In this document: positions 34,583 through 43,386 of the stretch, one piece after another
How the letters are laid out: every line of letters starts with the position of its first letter
Numbering within the stretch: position 1 is the stretch's first letter
Assembly (NCBI GenBank): GCA_037444825.1
Contig: JBBILR010000006.1
Span: forward strand, 62,001 to 126,000
Direction of reading: 5' to 3'
Source of the DNA: JBFLVU01 sp037444825
Lineage (GTDB): Bacteria; Acidobacteriota; UBA4820; DSQY01
DNA length: 64,000 nucleotides
The notes under the pieces: generated by a model
What the model was told of the DNA's origin: nothing
What the model saw: only the letters and a program-made list of their open reading frames with translations
The model's database searches: none
Translations under genes and position numbers: made by a program

Positions 34583-36882
34583 CGGTTTCCCCCGCAAGCT
34601 GAACCGCCGGCGCGCCTCCGCCAGCCGAAGGCCAGCCACGCGGCCACCGCCAGCCACCCTGCCGCCGAAACTCCCAGTCCGACCCAGAACCACGGTTCTC
34701 GGTAGACGAGCTCCACCGTGTGCGTCCCCGCCGGAACGGCCACGGCCATGAAGGCCCCGAAGGCGCGGAGAACGGGAGCCGGCTGGCCGTCCACGAAGGC
34801 CCGCCAATTGGGGTGGTGGTTCATCACGACCTGAAGGACGCAGGCGTCCGGCCCCTCCACGCGCCAGCGCCAGCGGTCAGGCCCCCGCTCCAGCCAGGTG
34901 ATGGCAGGGGCCTCGAAGTCTCCCTCGGGAGGGGTGACCGGGGGCTCGCGCTCCAGGACCGCCGTGTGGCGCCAGGACCCGGAACGCAGGGAGGCGAAGG
35001 TCTTCCGCCAGAGGTCCTCCTCCCCCGAGGCCGTTTCCCACCGGCCCGCGGGACGGACCCAGGGCACCGGTTCCGAGACTTGCTGAAGAACGAGCGGGCC
35101 CAGGCTTTGCACGATGGAGAGCCCCTCCCGGGGGCTTCCCCTGTCCGCCACAACCCATTCAACCCCCAGAAAACGCAGGGCGTCCGCCTCCAGCCTCGGG
35201 AAGAAACAATAGGTTCCGAAGAGGTCGGTACGGTTCCAGTGATCGGCGAACCTTTTATATCGGTCGAGCAGCAACGGACTCGTGATGCGGATGTCCGACA
35301 GCTCCCAGACCAGGTTTTGGTTGGGGCACAGGTCGGCCAGGAGTTCGAGGGGATAGTAGGCCCCCCAAATCCGAGGGTACCCTCCCGCTGCGTCTCCTTG
35401 CTTCATAGCCTTCACCACCGCCGGGGGGTCGGCGGAGAGGTCCACGTTGGAAAAATAGCGGCTCATGGAGAGAGGCATTTTCGGGGGAATGAGAAGGAGC
35501 ACCGCGAGGAGTCCTGTGGCCGGCTCCCGCCACCGGCGGCGTAGGGGAAGCGCGACGATCATCGAGAGGGTAAGGAAGGCGAGGATCTCCATGCGCGCCA
35601 ATTTCCGGTAGACCTGCGGCCAGAAGAGGCTGTCGGTGAGCACCGAGAGCCAGCAAAGGCCGTAGTACCACACGACCCCGTAGAGGAGCGCCCGCCCTTG
35701 GGCCAGCCGCTCCGACCGAGACGCTTGGTGGGCCAGCGCGTCCATTCCCCCCGTTACTAGCCCTAAAAGCCCCAGCCAGAAGGCCTCCTCTCCGTAGCGG
35801 GCCACCAGAAGGCCCCCGAAGGTCAGCACCCACCTCAAGGGGCCCTGGACCCAGGGAAACATGACCAGGACTCCGTAGACCAAGACGCCGGTGAAGTAGA
35901 GCCGAAGTCTTCGATCTGCGCCGTGAAGGAATCCCACCAGGGCGAGCCCCCAAAAGGGCATGGGAACATAAATTTCGCTCTTGGGATTGATGAGCGAGAC
36001 CCAATGGCAGTACGGGCCGCCGTCCCAATGCGATTTGTAGCTCCAGTAGGTGCCCAGGTTGGCCACGAGGGGAAGGATGTGCACCGCTGTGAGGATCATC
36101 GCCAGGGCCGCCGAAGCGGCCACCGCCCTCCAACGATCCGAGGGTTTCCGGTCCGAAGACCCAAAGGCCAGGTAAGCGGCCACAAGGACCGCGTAAAGTA
36201 AAGCGATGAGCGGATGCCCGACAAGGAGCATCAGCCCCACCAACGCCGCGATGGCCGTCAGAGCCCAAGGGCGCTTCCGGTGCCAGGCCTCGGCGGCGAG
36301 GAGGCCCCAGGGTGCCACCCAGGCAACCCACGAACTCGAGAGCACAATGGTCTGTTGGGTTAACGGGTTGAAGACCATGAGCGCCGAACCGATCACCGCC
36401 GCGGGGCCGCTTAAGCGGAGGTCCCGCAGGAACAGGAACCACCCCGTGAGGCCGCACAAGGCCATGAGGGCGATTCCCAACGAAAAAAGCCACCCCGAGG
36501 GTTTGACATAGAAAGGCCAGAAGAAGGGGTTCAACGGCTTGTACTGCGGATCGGAAGCGACCGGAACCCCGCATCCGATCCAGGGATTCCAGAGCGGAAA
36601 GCGGCCGCGGTGAAAGTTCTCCGCCAGGTAATCCTGGTAGGGATAGTGGGTGAGCAGGAGCGAGGCGTCCTGGCTGGGCAGGCGGTTGAAGAGGCTCCGC
36701 CGGGCCAGCGCGGGGTCCAGGCCGGTGTAGCGCGGGTCGAGCAGGCGGTACCCCAGCAGGTTTTCCCCGCGGAAGAGGACGGGGGAAAAAAAGTACCCCC
36801 ACAGGCACACCAGGGCGGCCAGGGGCAGGATCGCCCCGAGCCGGGCCCCGTTGGCCCTTTCCCCTTCCGCGCCTTTCTTCAC
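34579..36882 (-). CDS. YfhO-family membrane protein (GT-C-like), copy 3
   Basis: A 767-residue paralogue. Loop 1 has SQDASLLLTHYPYQDYL and GRFPLWNPWIGCGVPVA, the middle has VGHPLIALLYAVL, and the end has NWRAFVDGQPAPVLRAFGAF with TVELVYREPWF. Its base composition is lower in GC than its neighbours (36 of 60 G+C at 36001-36060 against 46 of 60 at 33001-33060), and tyrosine, asparagine and lysine are more frequent, which suggests later acquisition. The GTG start at 36882 overlaps the upstream stop. Confidence 0.77.
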   Translation of the reverse strand: MKKGAEGERANGARLGAILPLAALVCLWGYFFSPVLFRGENLLGYRLLDPRYTGLDPALARRSLFNRLPSQDASLLLTHYPYQDYLAENFHRGRFPLWNPWIGCGVPVASDPQYKPLNPFFWPFYVKPSGWLFSLGIALMALCGLTGWFLFLRDLRLSGPAAVIGSALMVFNPLTQQTIVLSSSWVAWVAPWGLLAAEAWHRKRPWALTAIAALVGLMLLVGHPLIALLYAVLVAAYLAFGSSDRKPSDRWRAVAASAALAMILTAVHILPLVANLGTYWSYKSHWDGGPYCHWVSLINPKSEIYVPMPFWGLALVGFLHGADRRLRLYFTGVLVYGVLVMFPWVQGPLRWVLTFGGLLVARYGEEAFWLGLLGLVTGGMDALAHQASRSERLAQGRALLYGVVWYYGLCWLSVLTDSLFWPQVYRKLARMEILAFLTLSMIVALPLRRRWREPATGLLAVLLLIPPKMPLSMSRYFSNVDLSADPPAVVKAMKQGDAAGGYPRIWGAYYPLELLADLCPNQNLVWELSDIRITSPLLLDRYKRFADHWNRTDLFGTYCFFPRLEADALRFLGVEWVVADRGSPREGLSIVQSLGPLVLQQVSEPVPWVRPAGRWETASGEEDLWRKTFASLRSGSWRHTAVLEREPPVTPPEGDFEAPAITWLERGPDRWRWRVEGPDACVLQVVMNHHPNWRAFVDGQPAPVLRAFGAFMAVAVPAGTHTVELVYREPWFWVGLGVSAAGWLAVAAWLAFGWRRRAGGSACGGNR

Positions 36883-38363
36883 GCGCCGCCCCCTTTCCGC
36901 CTCGGCCAAACTCCCACCGGCATTTTGCCCCATTCCGAGAGCTTTCGGGGGAGGGCGCTCCCCTCGGCCCAGGCGTCCAGAAGGAGGGCCAGCGCCAGGA
37001 AAAAGCCGAGCCTGAGGGTCAGGGCCAGGTGGAGTGCGTGGCGGTCCATCTCGCAAGGGTCGGCCAGCCCCACCACCGCCGCCTGTAGGAGGGAGACGGC
37101 GACGAGGACGGCGGGGAGGAGGAGCAGCGCCACCGGCCTTTTCTTCCGCAGCCTCCAGAACGCCAGCCCCACCGCGGCCAGGGCGGCCAGCCAGAACTCC
37201 TTCCACCGTGGGAAGAAGAGAAGCGCGGCCGCGCGGGACACGGGCCAGTCCCCCGGCAGGGTTCCCCGGGAGAGCAGGGGGTCCACGCGCACCCGCCGCC
37301 CGTTCTCCCGCTGGTGGACCACCAGAAACGGCCCCACGTGGGCGACGGTCCGGAGGAAGGGCGAGAACAGGTGCCCCCGTGCCTCCCACAGCCAACCCGC
37401 CGCCTTCCCCGGGTGGCGGAGGAGAAAACGGAGGTAGGCCTTCAGCCCCCTTTCCTTCACCCACGCTTCGAAGGACCGGTCCCTCAACCTCTCGTCCGGC
37501 ACCGGGGAGACGGCGTTGGCCATGTAGGCGTTGTGCCGCCCCGCGAAGGACAGGACCAGGGGGGAGACCGGCATGCCTTCGTTTCGGAAGAAGGCCAGGG
37601 CCGTGGGATCGGGCAGGATCCGGTCGCAGACGGTGTCGGTCAGGCTGTAATTCCACGCGTTCCGGGTCGTGTGGGAGGCCAGTCCGATCTGGAGGAGGGC
37701 GGCCGCCGCCAGGACCGCCGCCAGAACCGCCCCCCGGAAGAGCCCCACCTCCAGACGAAAAGACCGAACGGCGAGCCCCGCCCCCAGGCCGGCGCCCAGG
37801 AAGAGCAAGGTGTAGGGGTTGGTGTCCCGCGTGGCGGACCAAAGGACGGCGAGCCCCAGGAGACCCGCCAAGGGGAGGGGCCTCCGGAGCGAAAGGGGAT
37901 CCCCCTCCTCCGGAGGAAGGTTCCGAAGGAGCAGAGCCAGAAGCAGCACCGACAAGGAATTGCACAGGGACTCGGAGAGGATGGCGAAGGGCCAGAGGAG
38001 CAGCTCCAGGCTCAGCCCCATCCCCAGCACGGCGGCGAGAACCAAGGCCTTTCCCCAGGCCGTCCGCATCTTCCGGCGGAGGGCCACGGCGAGCAGGGAG
38101 AAGGAGAGGCCGTGGAGGAAGACCTGGAACGGCAGGATGGCCCAGGGGTTACTTCCGAGGACCTTGTAGACCAGCGAGGTTCCCCACGGCCGGTAGGTCC
38201 AGAAGGCCCGGGAGAAGAGGGAGGCCTGCGAGATCTGGATCCAGTCTCCGGCGTCCCCCCCGAAGTTGAGGCTGGAATCCCGGTAGGAGAGCAGCAGGCA
38301 GGCCCAGAAAACCGTCAGGACCCCCGCCAGGCTCCACCCCTCCCCCTTCTCCTTCGGCCTCAT
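36879..38363 (-). CDS. Polytopic membrane protein, TRDT/AYMAN family
   Basis: A 494-residue protein with about ten hydrophobic segments. It shares a set of motifs with the gene at 38779-40959: GDAGDW in loop 1, LSESLCNSL, LWSATRDTNPYTLL, RNAWNYSLTDTVCDRIL, GRHNAYMANAVS and LADPCEMDRHALH. The acidic loop-1 motif, fixed polar residues in extracytoplasmic loops and overall shape suggest a GT-C fold, but I do not recognise a named family. The ATG at 38363 overlaps the upstream stop as ATGA. Confidence 0.68.
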   Translation of the reverse strand: MRPKEKGEGWSLAGVLTVFWACLLLSYRDSSLNFGGDAGDWIQISQASLFSRAFWTYRPWGTSLVYKVLGSNPWAILPFQVFLHGLSFSLLAVALRRKMRTAWGKALVLAAVLGMGLSLELLLWPFAILSESLCNSLSVLLLALLLRNLPPEEGDPLSLRRPLPLAGLLGLAVLWSATRDTNPYTLLFLGAGLGAGLAVRSFRLEVGLFRGAVLAAVLAAAALLQIGLASHTTRNAWNYSLTDTVCDRILPDPTALAFFRNEGMPVSPLVLSFAGRHNAYMANAVSPVPDERLRDRSFEAWVKERGLKAYLRFLLRHPGKAAGWLWEARGHLFSPFLRTVAHVGPFLVVHQRENGRRVRVDPLLSRGTLPGDWPVSRAAALLFFPRWKEFWLAALAAVGLAFWRLRKKRPVALLLLPAVLVAVSLLQAAVVGLADPCEMDRHALHLALTLRLGFFLALALLLDAWAEGSALPRKLSEWGKMPVGVWPRRKGGGA

Positions 38364-38782
38364 GGACGATCCTCCCGCTCCCCGGCCTTCCCTCGGCCGC
38401 GCAAGGGGGGGAGGGCAAGGAGAAGGCAAAGCAACCCCGTCCATCCCGCCACCCGGACGGCCATCTCGGCGGCCGCGGCGAAGGACGGCGAGCGGCCCCA
38501 GACCCATCCCGCCAGCACCAAGGCCGCCACGACGATACCGAGCAGGATCAAAGGCATCCGCTTCTTCGCCGCCGCAAAAAACGCCGCCACGGCCAGGAGC
38601 ATTAGCGCCGCCGGCGGAACCCAAGGGCCGGCCGGGAAGAGAAGGGAAGCGGCCAGCCGGGCCGGCCCGGGCCACTCCACCCGCCGCCCGTCGGAGGAGA
38701 GTTCCGGGAGAAAGCGTCTTCGAAAGAGCACTTCCCCGGTCCCCCTTCGCCTCCAGGCCTGCCGGCGTTCCGGCTCGCTCAT
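38360..38782 (-). CDS. Small membrane protein, C-terminal remnant of a TRDT/AYMAN copy
   Basis: A 140-residue protein with three membrane segments and no family of its own. It aligns by eye with the last third of the neighbour at 36879-38363: GRRVEWPGPARLAASLLFPA here against a GRRVRVDP...WPVSRAAALLFFP stretch there, then segments in the same order. The frame remains protein-like upstream of its ATG (LALALYRIEAPPPRMSEPE), back to a run of nine G at 38825-38833 in the preceding gene. One extra G would fuse the two reading frames. It may therefore be a gene fragment rather than an independent gene. Confidence 0.55.
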   Translation of the reverse strand: MSEPERRQAWRRRGTGEVLFRRRFLPELSSDGRRVEWPGPARLAASLLFPAGPWVPPAALMLLAVAAFFAAAKKRMPLILLGIVVAALVLAGWVWGRSPSFAAAAEMAVRVAGWTGLLCLLLALPPLRGRGKAGEREDRP

Positions 38783-40959
38783 GCGGGGCGGCGGCGCTTC
38801 GATACGGTACAAGGCCAACGCCAGCCCCCCCCCGGCTCCACCCGTCCCCCCGCCGGGGGGCATCCGCCCGTGCCCCCCTTCCCGGCGCTCCCTCCGGAAA
38901 GGGATCCAACCAGAAAGAGGAAAGCGAGAAGAATCCCCGCCGAGAGGAGGGCCCTTTCCGCGCCCTTCCCCCTCCCCCACCGTCTGGCCGCCCGCAGGAA
39001 GAGGGCCAGGAGAAAGGCCGCCCCGGAAAGGGCCAGGGGAATGGGGGAGACGGCGTAGGCCCATCCGCCCACCGCCGGCGTGAGGCCAAGGCCCAGCAGG
39101 AGGAGGGCCGCCACGCCCCGTCCGGGGCGGCGAGGGAGAAAAGCCAGGATCTCCGCCGTCAGGAAGGCCCACGAGGCGCACAGAAGCGCCGTCTGGGCCA
39201 GGACCATGGCCAGGGGGTCGGCCCCGAAGGCTCCGGCCCACCGCAGGGGAACCGGTCCCCCCGGACCGCCGGGAGCTGGCATCGCGGAGGACGCTCCGGC
39301 GGCCGCGAGAAGGTCCACCGACCCCTGGTCCAGCCAGTACGAATCGCCCCGATGGCTGAGAAGCAGGAGCCCCGCGAAGAGGAGGCCGAGGGAGAGGACC
39401 GGCCCCGGCGTAAGGGCCTTGGGCGGGAGCTCAGGCTCCGGTGAACCCTTTTCCCGGACGTCCCGGTGCCGCTCCCAGACGGAAACGGCCAGAAAGAGGA
39501 GAGCGAGCCACAGCGCCGCCCGGAAACCCATGGCCGCGCCGGCTGCGTGGCGGTCGATCTCCCCCGGGTCCGCCAAGACCACCACCACCGCCTCCACGAA
39601 GGAGGCGGACCAGAGAGCCAGCGGAAACCAGGCGCGCCAAGTTCTTCCCGCGAGGCCGCAGGCCAGGGCCGCCACGAAGGCCGCCCAGGCGGGCCACTCC
39701 CCCGGCGGGTGCAGGATCCGGAACAGCGGCCGCAGGGCCTCCAGCCTGCCGTTCACCGCCTGCCGCGAGGAGAGGGGCGGCCATGGGGCCGAGGGGGAGA
39801 GGTCGGGGAGGTAGGCCAGGGTCGCCGGGGCGATGCCGTAGTTCACCGTGTCCAGGACCGGCGAAAGGGCCCCCGAACGCTCGCGCCACAGCCAGCCCAG
39901 GACGGCGGCGGGGTGGGTCAGGACGTACTGGAGGTAGGCTCTTCGCCCGTTCCGCAGCACCCATTCCTCGAAGACCGGGTCCACCTTGGAGAGGTCGGGC
40001 CGTTCGGAGAGGCGGTTGGCCATGTACGCGTTGAACCTTCCCCGGAACTCTTCCAGGATGGGGCTTTCGGGCATTCCCTGGCGGCGAAAGAAGGCACGGG
40101 GCTCCTCGTTGGTGAGGACCCGCTGGCAGACGACGGTGGTCAGCGAATAGGTCCAGGGGGTTCGCTCGGAGCGCTCCATGGCGGCCTGGCTGAGACCGAA
40201 GACAACGAGAAAGGTGGCGGCGGCCGCCGCCCAGCCGCGCCACGGCAAACCCCTTTCCCAGCGCAATACGCTCACCGCGGCCGTCAGGGGGAACGCCGCG
40301 AGGAGAACGTAGGCGTGGGTGTCCCTCGTGAAGGCCCACAGAACCGAACAAGCCAAGAACGCGGCGAGGAGTGGCGCCTTGCTTTCCTTCGCCTCCGCCT
40401 TCCCCGAGAGGGCGAGGAGAGCGGCCGCCGAGAGGGCCCACAGCGAATGGGCCACCGATTCGGAGAGGAGGTTCAGGTTCCAGAGGGAAACCTCCTCCGC
40501 CAGGCTGAAAAGCAACACCCCCGCTGCCGCGAGGCCTTGGAGGATCCGGGGCCGCACGAGCCGAGCCAGGGAAAAGGCGAGAGCCCCCCAGGCCGCGGCG
40601 TGCAGGAGGACCTGCGCCGCCACGAGGGTGAGGGGGGAGGGCCCGAAGAGGCGGTAGAAGAGGGGGACCACGAAGGGGCGCCGCACCCAGAACTGGAGGT
40701 CGGAGAGGGCGAAGCGGGACTGCCGAAGGTAATCCTCCGCGTCTCCGGAGAGGACCACCGATCCGTCCTGGTAGCTCAAGGCCAGCAACAGGAGGTAGGC
40801 CAGGAACAGGAAGAGGACCAGGAGGTTCGATGTCTCCGGCCCCTCCGCCCGCTCCCCTTCCCTCCCCGGAAGGGTGGACACTCCCGCCGCAGGGCGAAAG
40901 GAGGATGGGTCAACCCCAGGGGAATCGGAGGGGCGAAGCGCCGCGTCGCTTCCGCGCAT
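38779..40959 (-). CDS. Polytopic membrane protein: complete TRDT/AYMAN unit plus a partial second unit
   Basis: A 726-residue protein. Residues about 40-500 are a full paralogue of the gene at 36879-38363 (GDAEDY, LSESVAHSL, LWAFTRDTHAYVLL, TPWTYSLTTVVCQRVL, GRFNAYMANRLS, LADPGEIDRHA). Residues about 515-690 restart with segments like the N-terminus of that family (LLLLSHRGDSYWLDQGSVDL) but stop before the TRDT and AYMAN motifs. The last 30 residues, after the G9 tract, are Arg/Pro-rich and look out of frame. It is first in the eight-gene minus-strand run; TACAGT lies six bases before its ATG. Confidence 0.68.
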   Translation of the reverse strand: MRGSDAALRPSDSPGVDPSSFRPAAGVSTLPGREGERAEGPETSNLLVLFLFLAYLLLLALSYQDGSVVLSGDAEDYLRQSRFALSDLQFWVRRPFVVPLFYRLFGPSPLTLVAAQVLLHAAAWGALAFSLARLVRPRILQGLAAAGVLLFSLAEEVSLWNLNLLSESVAHSLWALSAAALLALSGKAEAKESKAPLLAAFLACSVLWAFTRDTHAYVLLAAFPLTAAVSVLRWERGLPWRGWAAAAATFLVVFGLSQAAMERSERTPWTYSLTTVVCQRVLTNEEPRAFFRRQGMPESPILEEFRGRFNAYMANRLSERPDLSKVDPVFEEWVLRNGRRAYLQYVLTHPAAVLGWLWRERSGALSPVLDTVNYGIAPATLAYLPDLSPSAPWPPLSSRQAVNGRLEALRPLFRILHPPGEWPAWAAFVAALACGLAGRTWRAWFPLALWSASFVEAVVVVLADPGEIDRHAAGAAMGFRAALWLALLFLAVSVWERHRDVREKGSPEPELPPKALTPGPVLSLGLLFAGLLLLSHRGDSYWLDQGSVDLLAAAGASSAMPAPGGPGGPVPLRWAGAFGADPLAMVLAQTALLCASWAFLTAEILAFLPRRPGRGVAALLLLGLGLTPAVGGWAYAVSPIPLALSGAAFLLALFLRAARRWGRGKGAERALLSAGILLAFLFLVGSLSGGSAGKGGTGGCPPAGGRVEPGGGWRWPCTVSKRRRPA
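38825..38833 (-). repeat. G9 homopolymer tract in the coding strand
   Basis: Nine C on the plus strand read as nine G in the gene at 38779-40959. A tenth G would join this reading frame to that of the small gene at 38360-38782, giving ...VEPGGGLALALYRIEA. Such tracts slip in replication and are also common sites of sequencing error. Confidence 0.7.
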
Positions 40960-40965
40960 GGTCCT

Positions 40966-40971
40966 ACTGTA
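40966..40971 (-). promoter_or_regulatory. -10-like element six bases before the head of the eight-gene run
   Basis: TACAGT on the minus strand is followed by AGGACC and the ATG at 40959. The spacing equals that seen ahead of asnB and the gtrA-like gene. The -35 is not convincing. The divergent YfhO gene starts 51 bases away. Confidence 0.3.
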
Positions 40972-41010
40972 CCATGGCCCCGCGGAGGCCATCCGAAGAG
41001 GGAGGCGGCG

Positions 41011-43386
41011 GTGAAAGCGGTGGCGGGAAAGCCGGAGGGAGAGGGTTCTTCACGGCGGGGAGGCCTCTCCCCGGAGGCCGCGGCGGGCCTCCTCGCCGGG
41101 GCGGTTCTGGTCCTCCACTTCCTGCCGCTCCTGTGGGGCTGGCACGCCGTGCCCTTCCACCTGCTGGCGCCCGCCTTCACGGGGGGGAACCAGGCCGCCG
41201 CCCGCCACCTCCCGCCGGCCCTGCGGCACCTTCCGGGGGACGACCCCACCGGCGTCCTGCTGGACTACCCCGGCGCCCACTACACCGCCCAGCGGCTGCG
41301 GAGGGGCGAAATCCCCTGGTGGAACCCCCTCGCCGGCACCGGCCGGGCCTGGACCGGCAACGGGCAGGTCTTCCCCTTCTCTCCCTTCCTTCTGCCCTTC
41401 GTGGCCTGGCCCTCCCCCCACACCTACTCCTTGGGGCTGGTGCTCCTGGCCCTGTACTCTCTCGTTTCCGCCTTCGCCTTTTTTCGGGAAAGCGGCGCGC
41501 CTTCGCCCGCGGCGGCGCTGGGAGCGTTCCTCTGGACCTTCAGCCCCTTCGCCTGCGCCTCCTGGGCCATGAGCTCGGTCTGGGCCTACTGGTGCTTCCC
41601 GGCGGCGGCGGCGGGAACCTCGCGGGCCCTGCGCACCGGGTCCCTCTTCGCCTGGGCGGCCGCCGGGGCCGCGTCGGCCCTCATGGCGCTTTCGGGACAG
41701 CCGGAGACGGCCTTCCTCCTCGCCCTGGGCCTTCCCCTCCTCTTCCTCTTCCACCCGACCGCCCCGCGGAGCGCACGCGGCTGGCTCGGGCTCTCCCTCT
41801 GCGCCGCCGCGGCGGTCCTCCTGTCGGCCCCCCAGTGGGCGCCGCTCTTGGACACGGCCCTCCGGTACTCCTCCTACAAAGGGGCCGGCCTGGCTCACGC
41901 CCTGAACCTGGCCCACTCCCCGCTCTCCTTCCTCGACCCCTCCTCCTCGGTCTTCCTGCCGCCCTTTCTCTGGGCGGGGGTCTTTCTGGCCCTCACCCGG
42001 CGGCCTCTCCGGTGAGAGGTCAAGGCCTCCGCGGCGGCCTGTCTCCTCTGCCTCCTCCAATCCCTTCCCTCCCTCAACGCCACCCTTCCCTTTCGGCTGA
42101 TTCGGCTGGGGGGCCTCATCCCGCCCCTTCACGCGGACGAACTGGCGGTGGTCCCCCTCGCCGTCCTGGCGGCTTTCGGCTTCGGGGAACTCCTCGAAGG
42201 ACGAAGGGAAGGGAACGGAGAGGCCCTGCGGCGCGGCTTCGCGCTCCTTCCGTGGGGGGCGCTCGCGTTGTGGGCCGTCGTTCAGAGGGCCAATGTCCCC
42301 ACGGCGCCGGTCCTCGGTCCGATCTGGCTGGCGGGGACCTTTTTCCTCGGGGCGGCGCTCCTTTGGGCGAATCTGCCCCGTTGGAAAGGTCCCCTCCTGG
42401 CGGCCCTGGCGTTGGCCGGAGCCCTCCTGCCCTGCGCCCTCGCCGGCTTCCGCTACCCCGGCTTCTCCCCCGCCGCCTCCCCCCGCTGGCCCCTTTCCCG
42501 GGAGGGTGGGGAGCCGGGGAAGGCCCCTCCGGAACGGATCTGGGCCCCCTCCAGCCCCCGGACCGGCGCGCCCCTCCTCACCCCCAACCTGAACCTCCTG
42601 TCGGGCCTGCCGGACCTCCGGACGGCCTCGGTCCTCCACCCGCCGGGGGCCCTAGCCCTCGCCCACGCCTTCGGGCCCGGCGGCCACCTAGGCCACCTCT
42701 TTCTCGGCTGGCCGACGGCGCCGCCGGAGCTCCTGTGGTTCCTGAACGTGGGGTGGGTCCTCCTCCCCGGAGAGGGGGGCGAAGTGCGGGCCGAGAGGCG
42801 GGAGGCGGGGCCCCGGGCCTTTCTCTGCGGCGAAGTCCTCGCCGTCTCCGGCGAGGAAGAGGCGCGGAAGGCCTTCGGAAGGCTCCTCTCGGAGGGGCGC
42901 CTGCACCGGACGGCGGTGGTGCTGGAAGAGCCTTCCCTGCCGGCGGTGGCGGGGGAGCCGCTCCCGCCGGAGGCCTCCCTCCGGTGGCTCCGGTACCTCC
43001 CCGAACGGGTCGAACTCCAGGTCTCCTCCCCCCGGCCCGCCTTTCTCGTTCTCTTGGACGCCTTCGACCCCCGCTGGAAGGCGGAAGTGGACGGCAGGCC
43101 CGTCCCCCTGTACCGCACGGACGTGGCCTTTCGGGGGATCGCCCTCCCGGCGGGCTCCCACCGGGTGGTCTTTCGGTTTCATCCGGTCCTTGGCCGGTGG
43201 GGGATCACGGCGGGGCTGGCGGCGTGGGGGCTTTTCCTGGGGTGGGCGCTGGGGCGGCGCTCGGGCCGCCTCCGAGGCCCGCCGCCGCTTCCTCGAGGAG
43301 CCGCCGGGCCTCCGGGTCGGGGTCTTGCATCAGCACCGCGAGGGCGCGGTTCCGGACCCGAAGGGCCCCCGGCAGGTCCCCCGTGA
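41011..43386 (+). pseudogene. YfhO-family gene (copy 4) interrupted by one in-frame TGA
   Basis: From the GTG at 41011 (GGGAGG upstream) the frame encodes a YfhO protein up to TGA at 42013-42015, then continues in the same frame for 457 codons to 43386 with no other stop. The first part has LDYPGAHYTAQRL, RRGEIPWWNPLAGTG and ALSGQPETAFLLAL; the second has the closing domain DPRWKAEVDGRPVPL and VVFRFHPVLGRWG. The whole aligns with copy 2, and the TGA falls in a short charged loop where copy 2 has LPPRRRG, so an Arg codon CGA changed to TGA is the simplest reading. Sequencing error, Sec insertion or two split genes are alternatives. The 3' end overlaps the convergent neighbour by 182 bases. Confidence 0.7.
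42013..42048 (+). other. In-frame TGA followed by a small hairpin
   Basis: Directly after the TGA, GAGG (42016-42019) can pair with CCTC (42045-42048), and AGGCC (42023-42027) with GGCCT (42036-42040) around an eight-base loop. The position would suit a bacterial SECIS, but GC-rich DNA forms such hairpins by chance and the loop shows no known SelB signature. Confidence 0.2.

Noticed and set aside
42013..42048. Selenocysteine codon with SECIS hairpin in the YfhO gene
   Set aside because: Kept only as a low-confidence feature. The codon aligns with an Arg/Gly-rich loop in a paralogue, no selenoprotein of this family is known to me, and GC-rich hairpins are common here.
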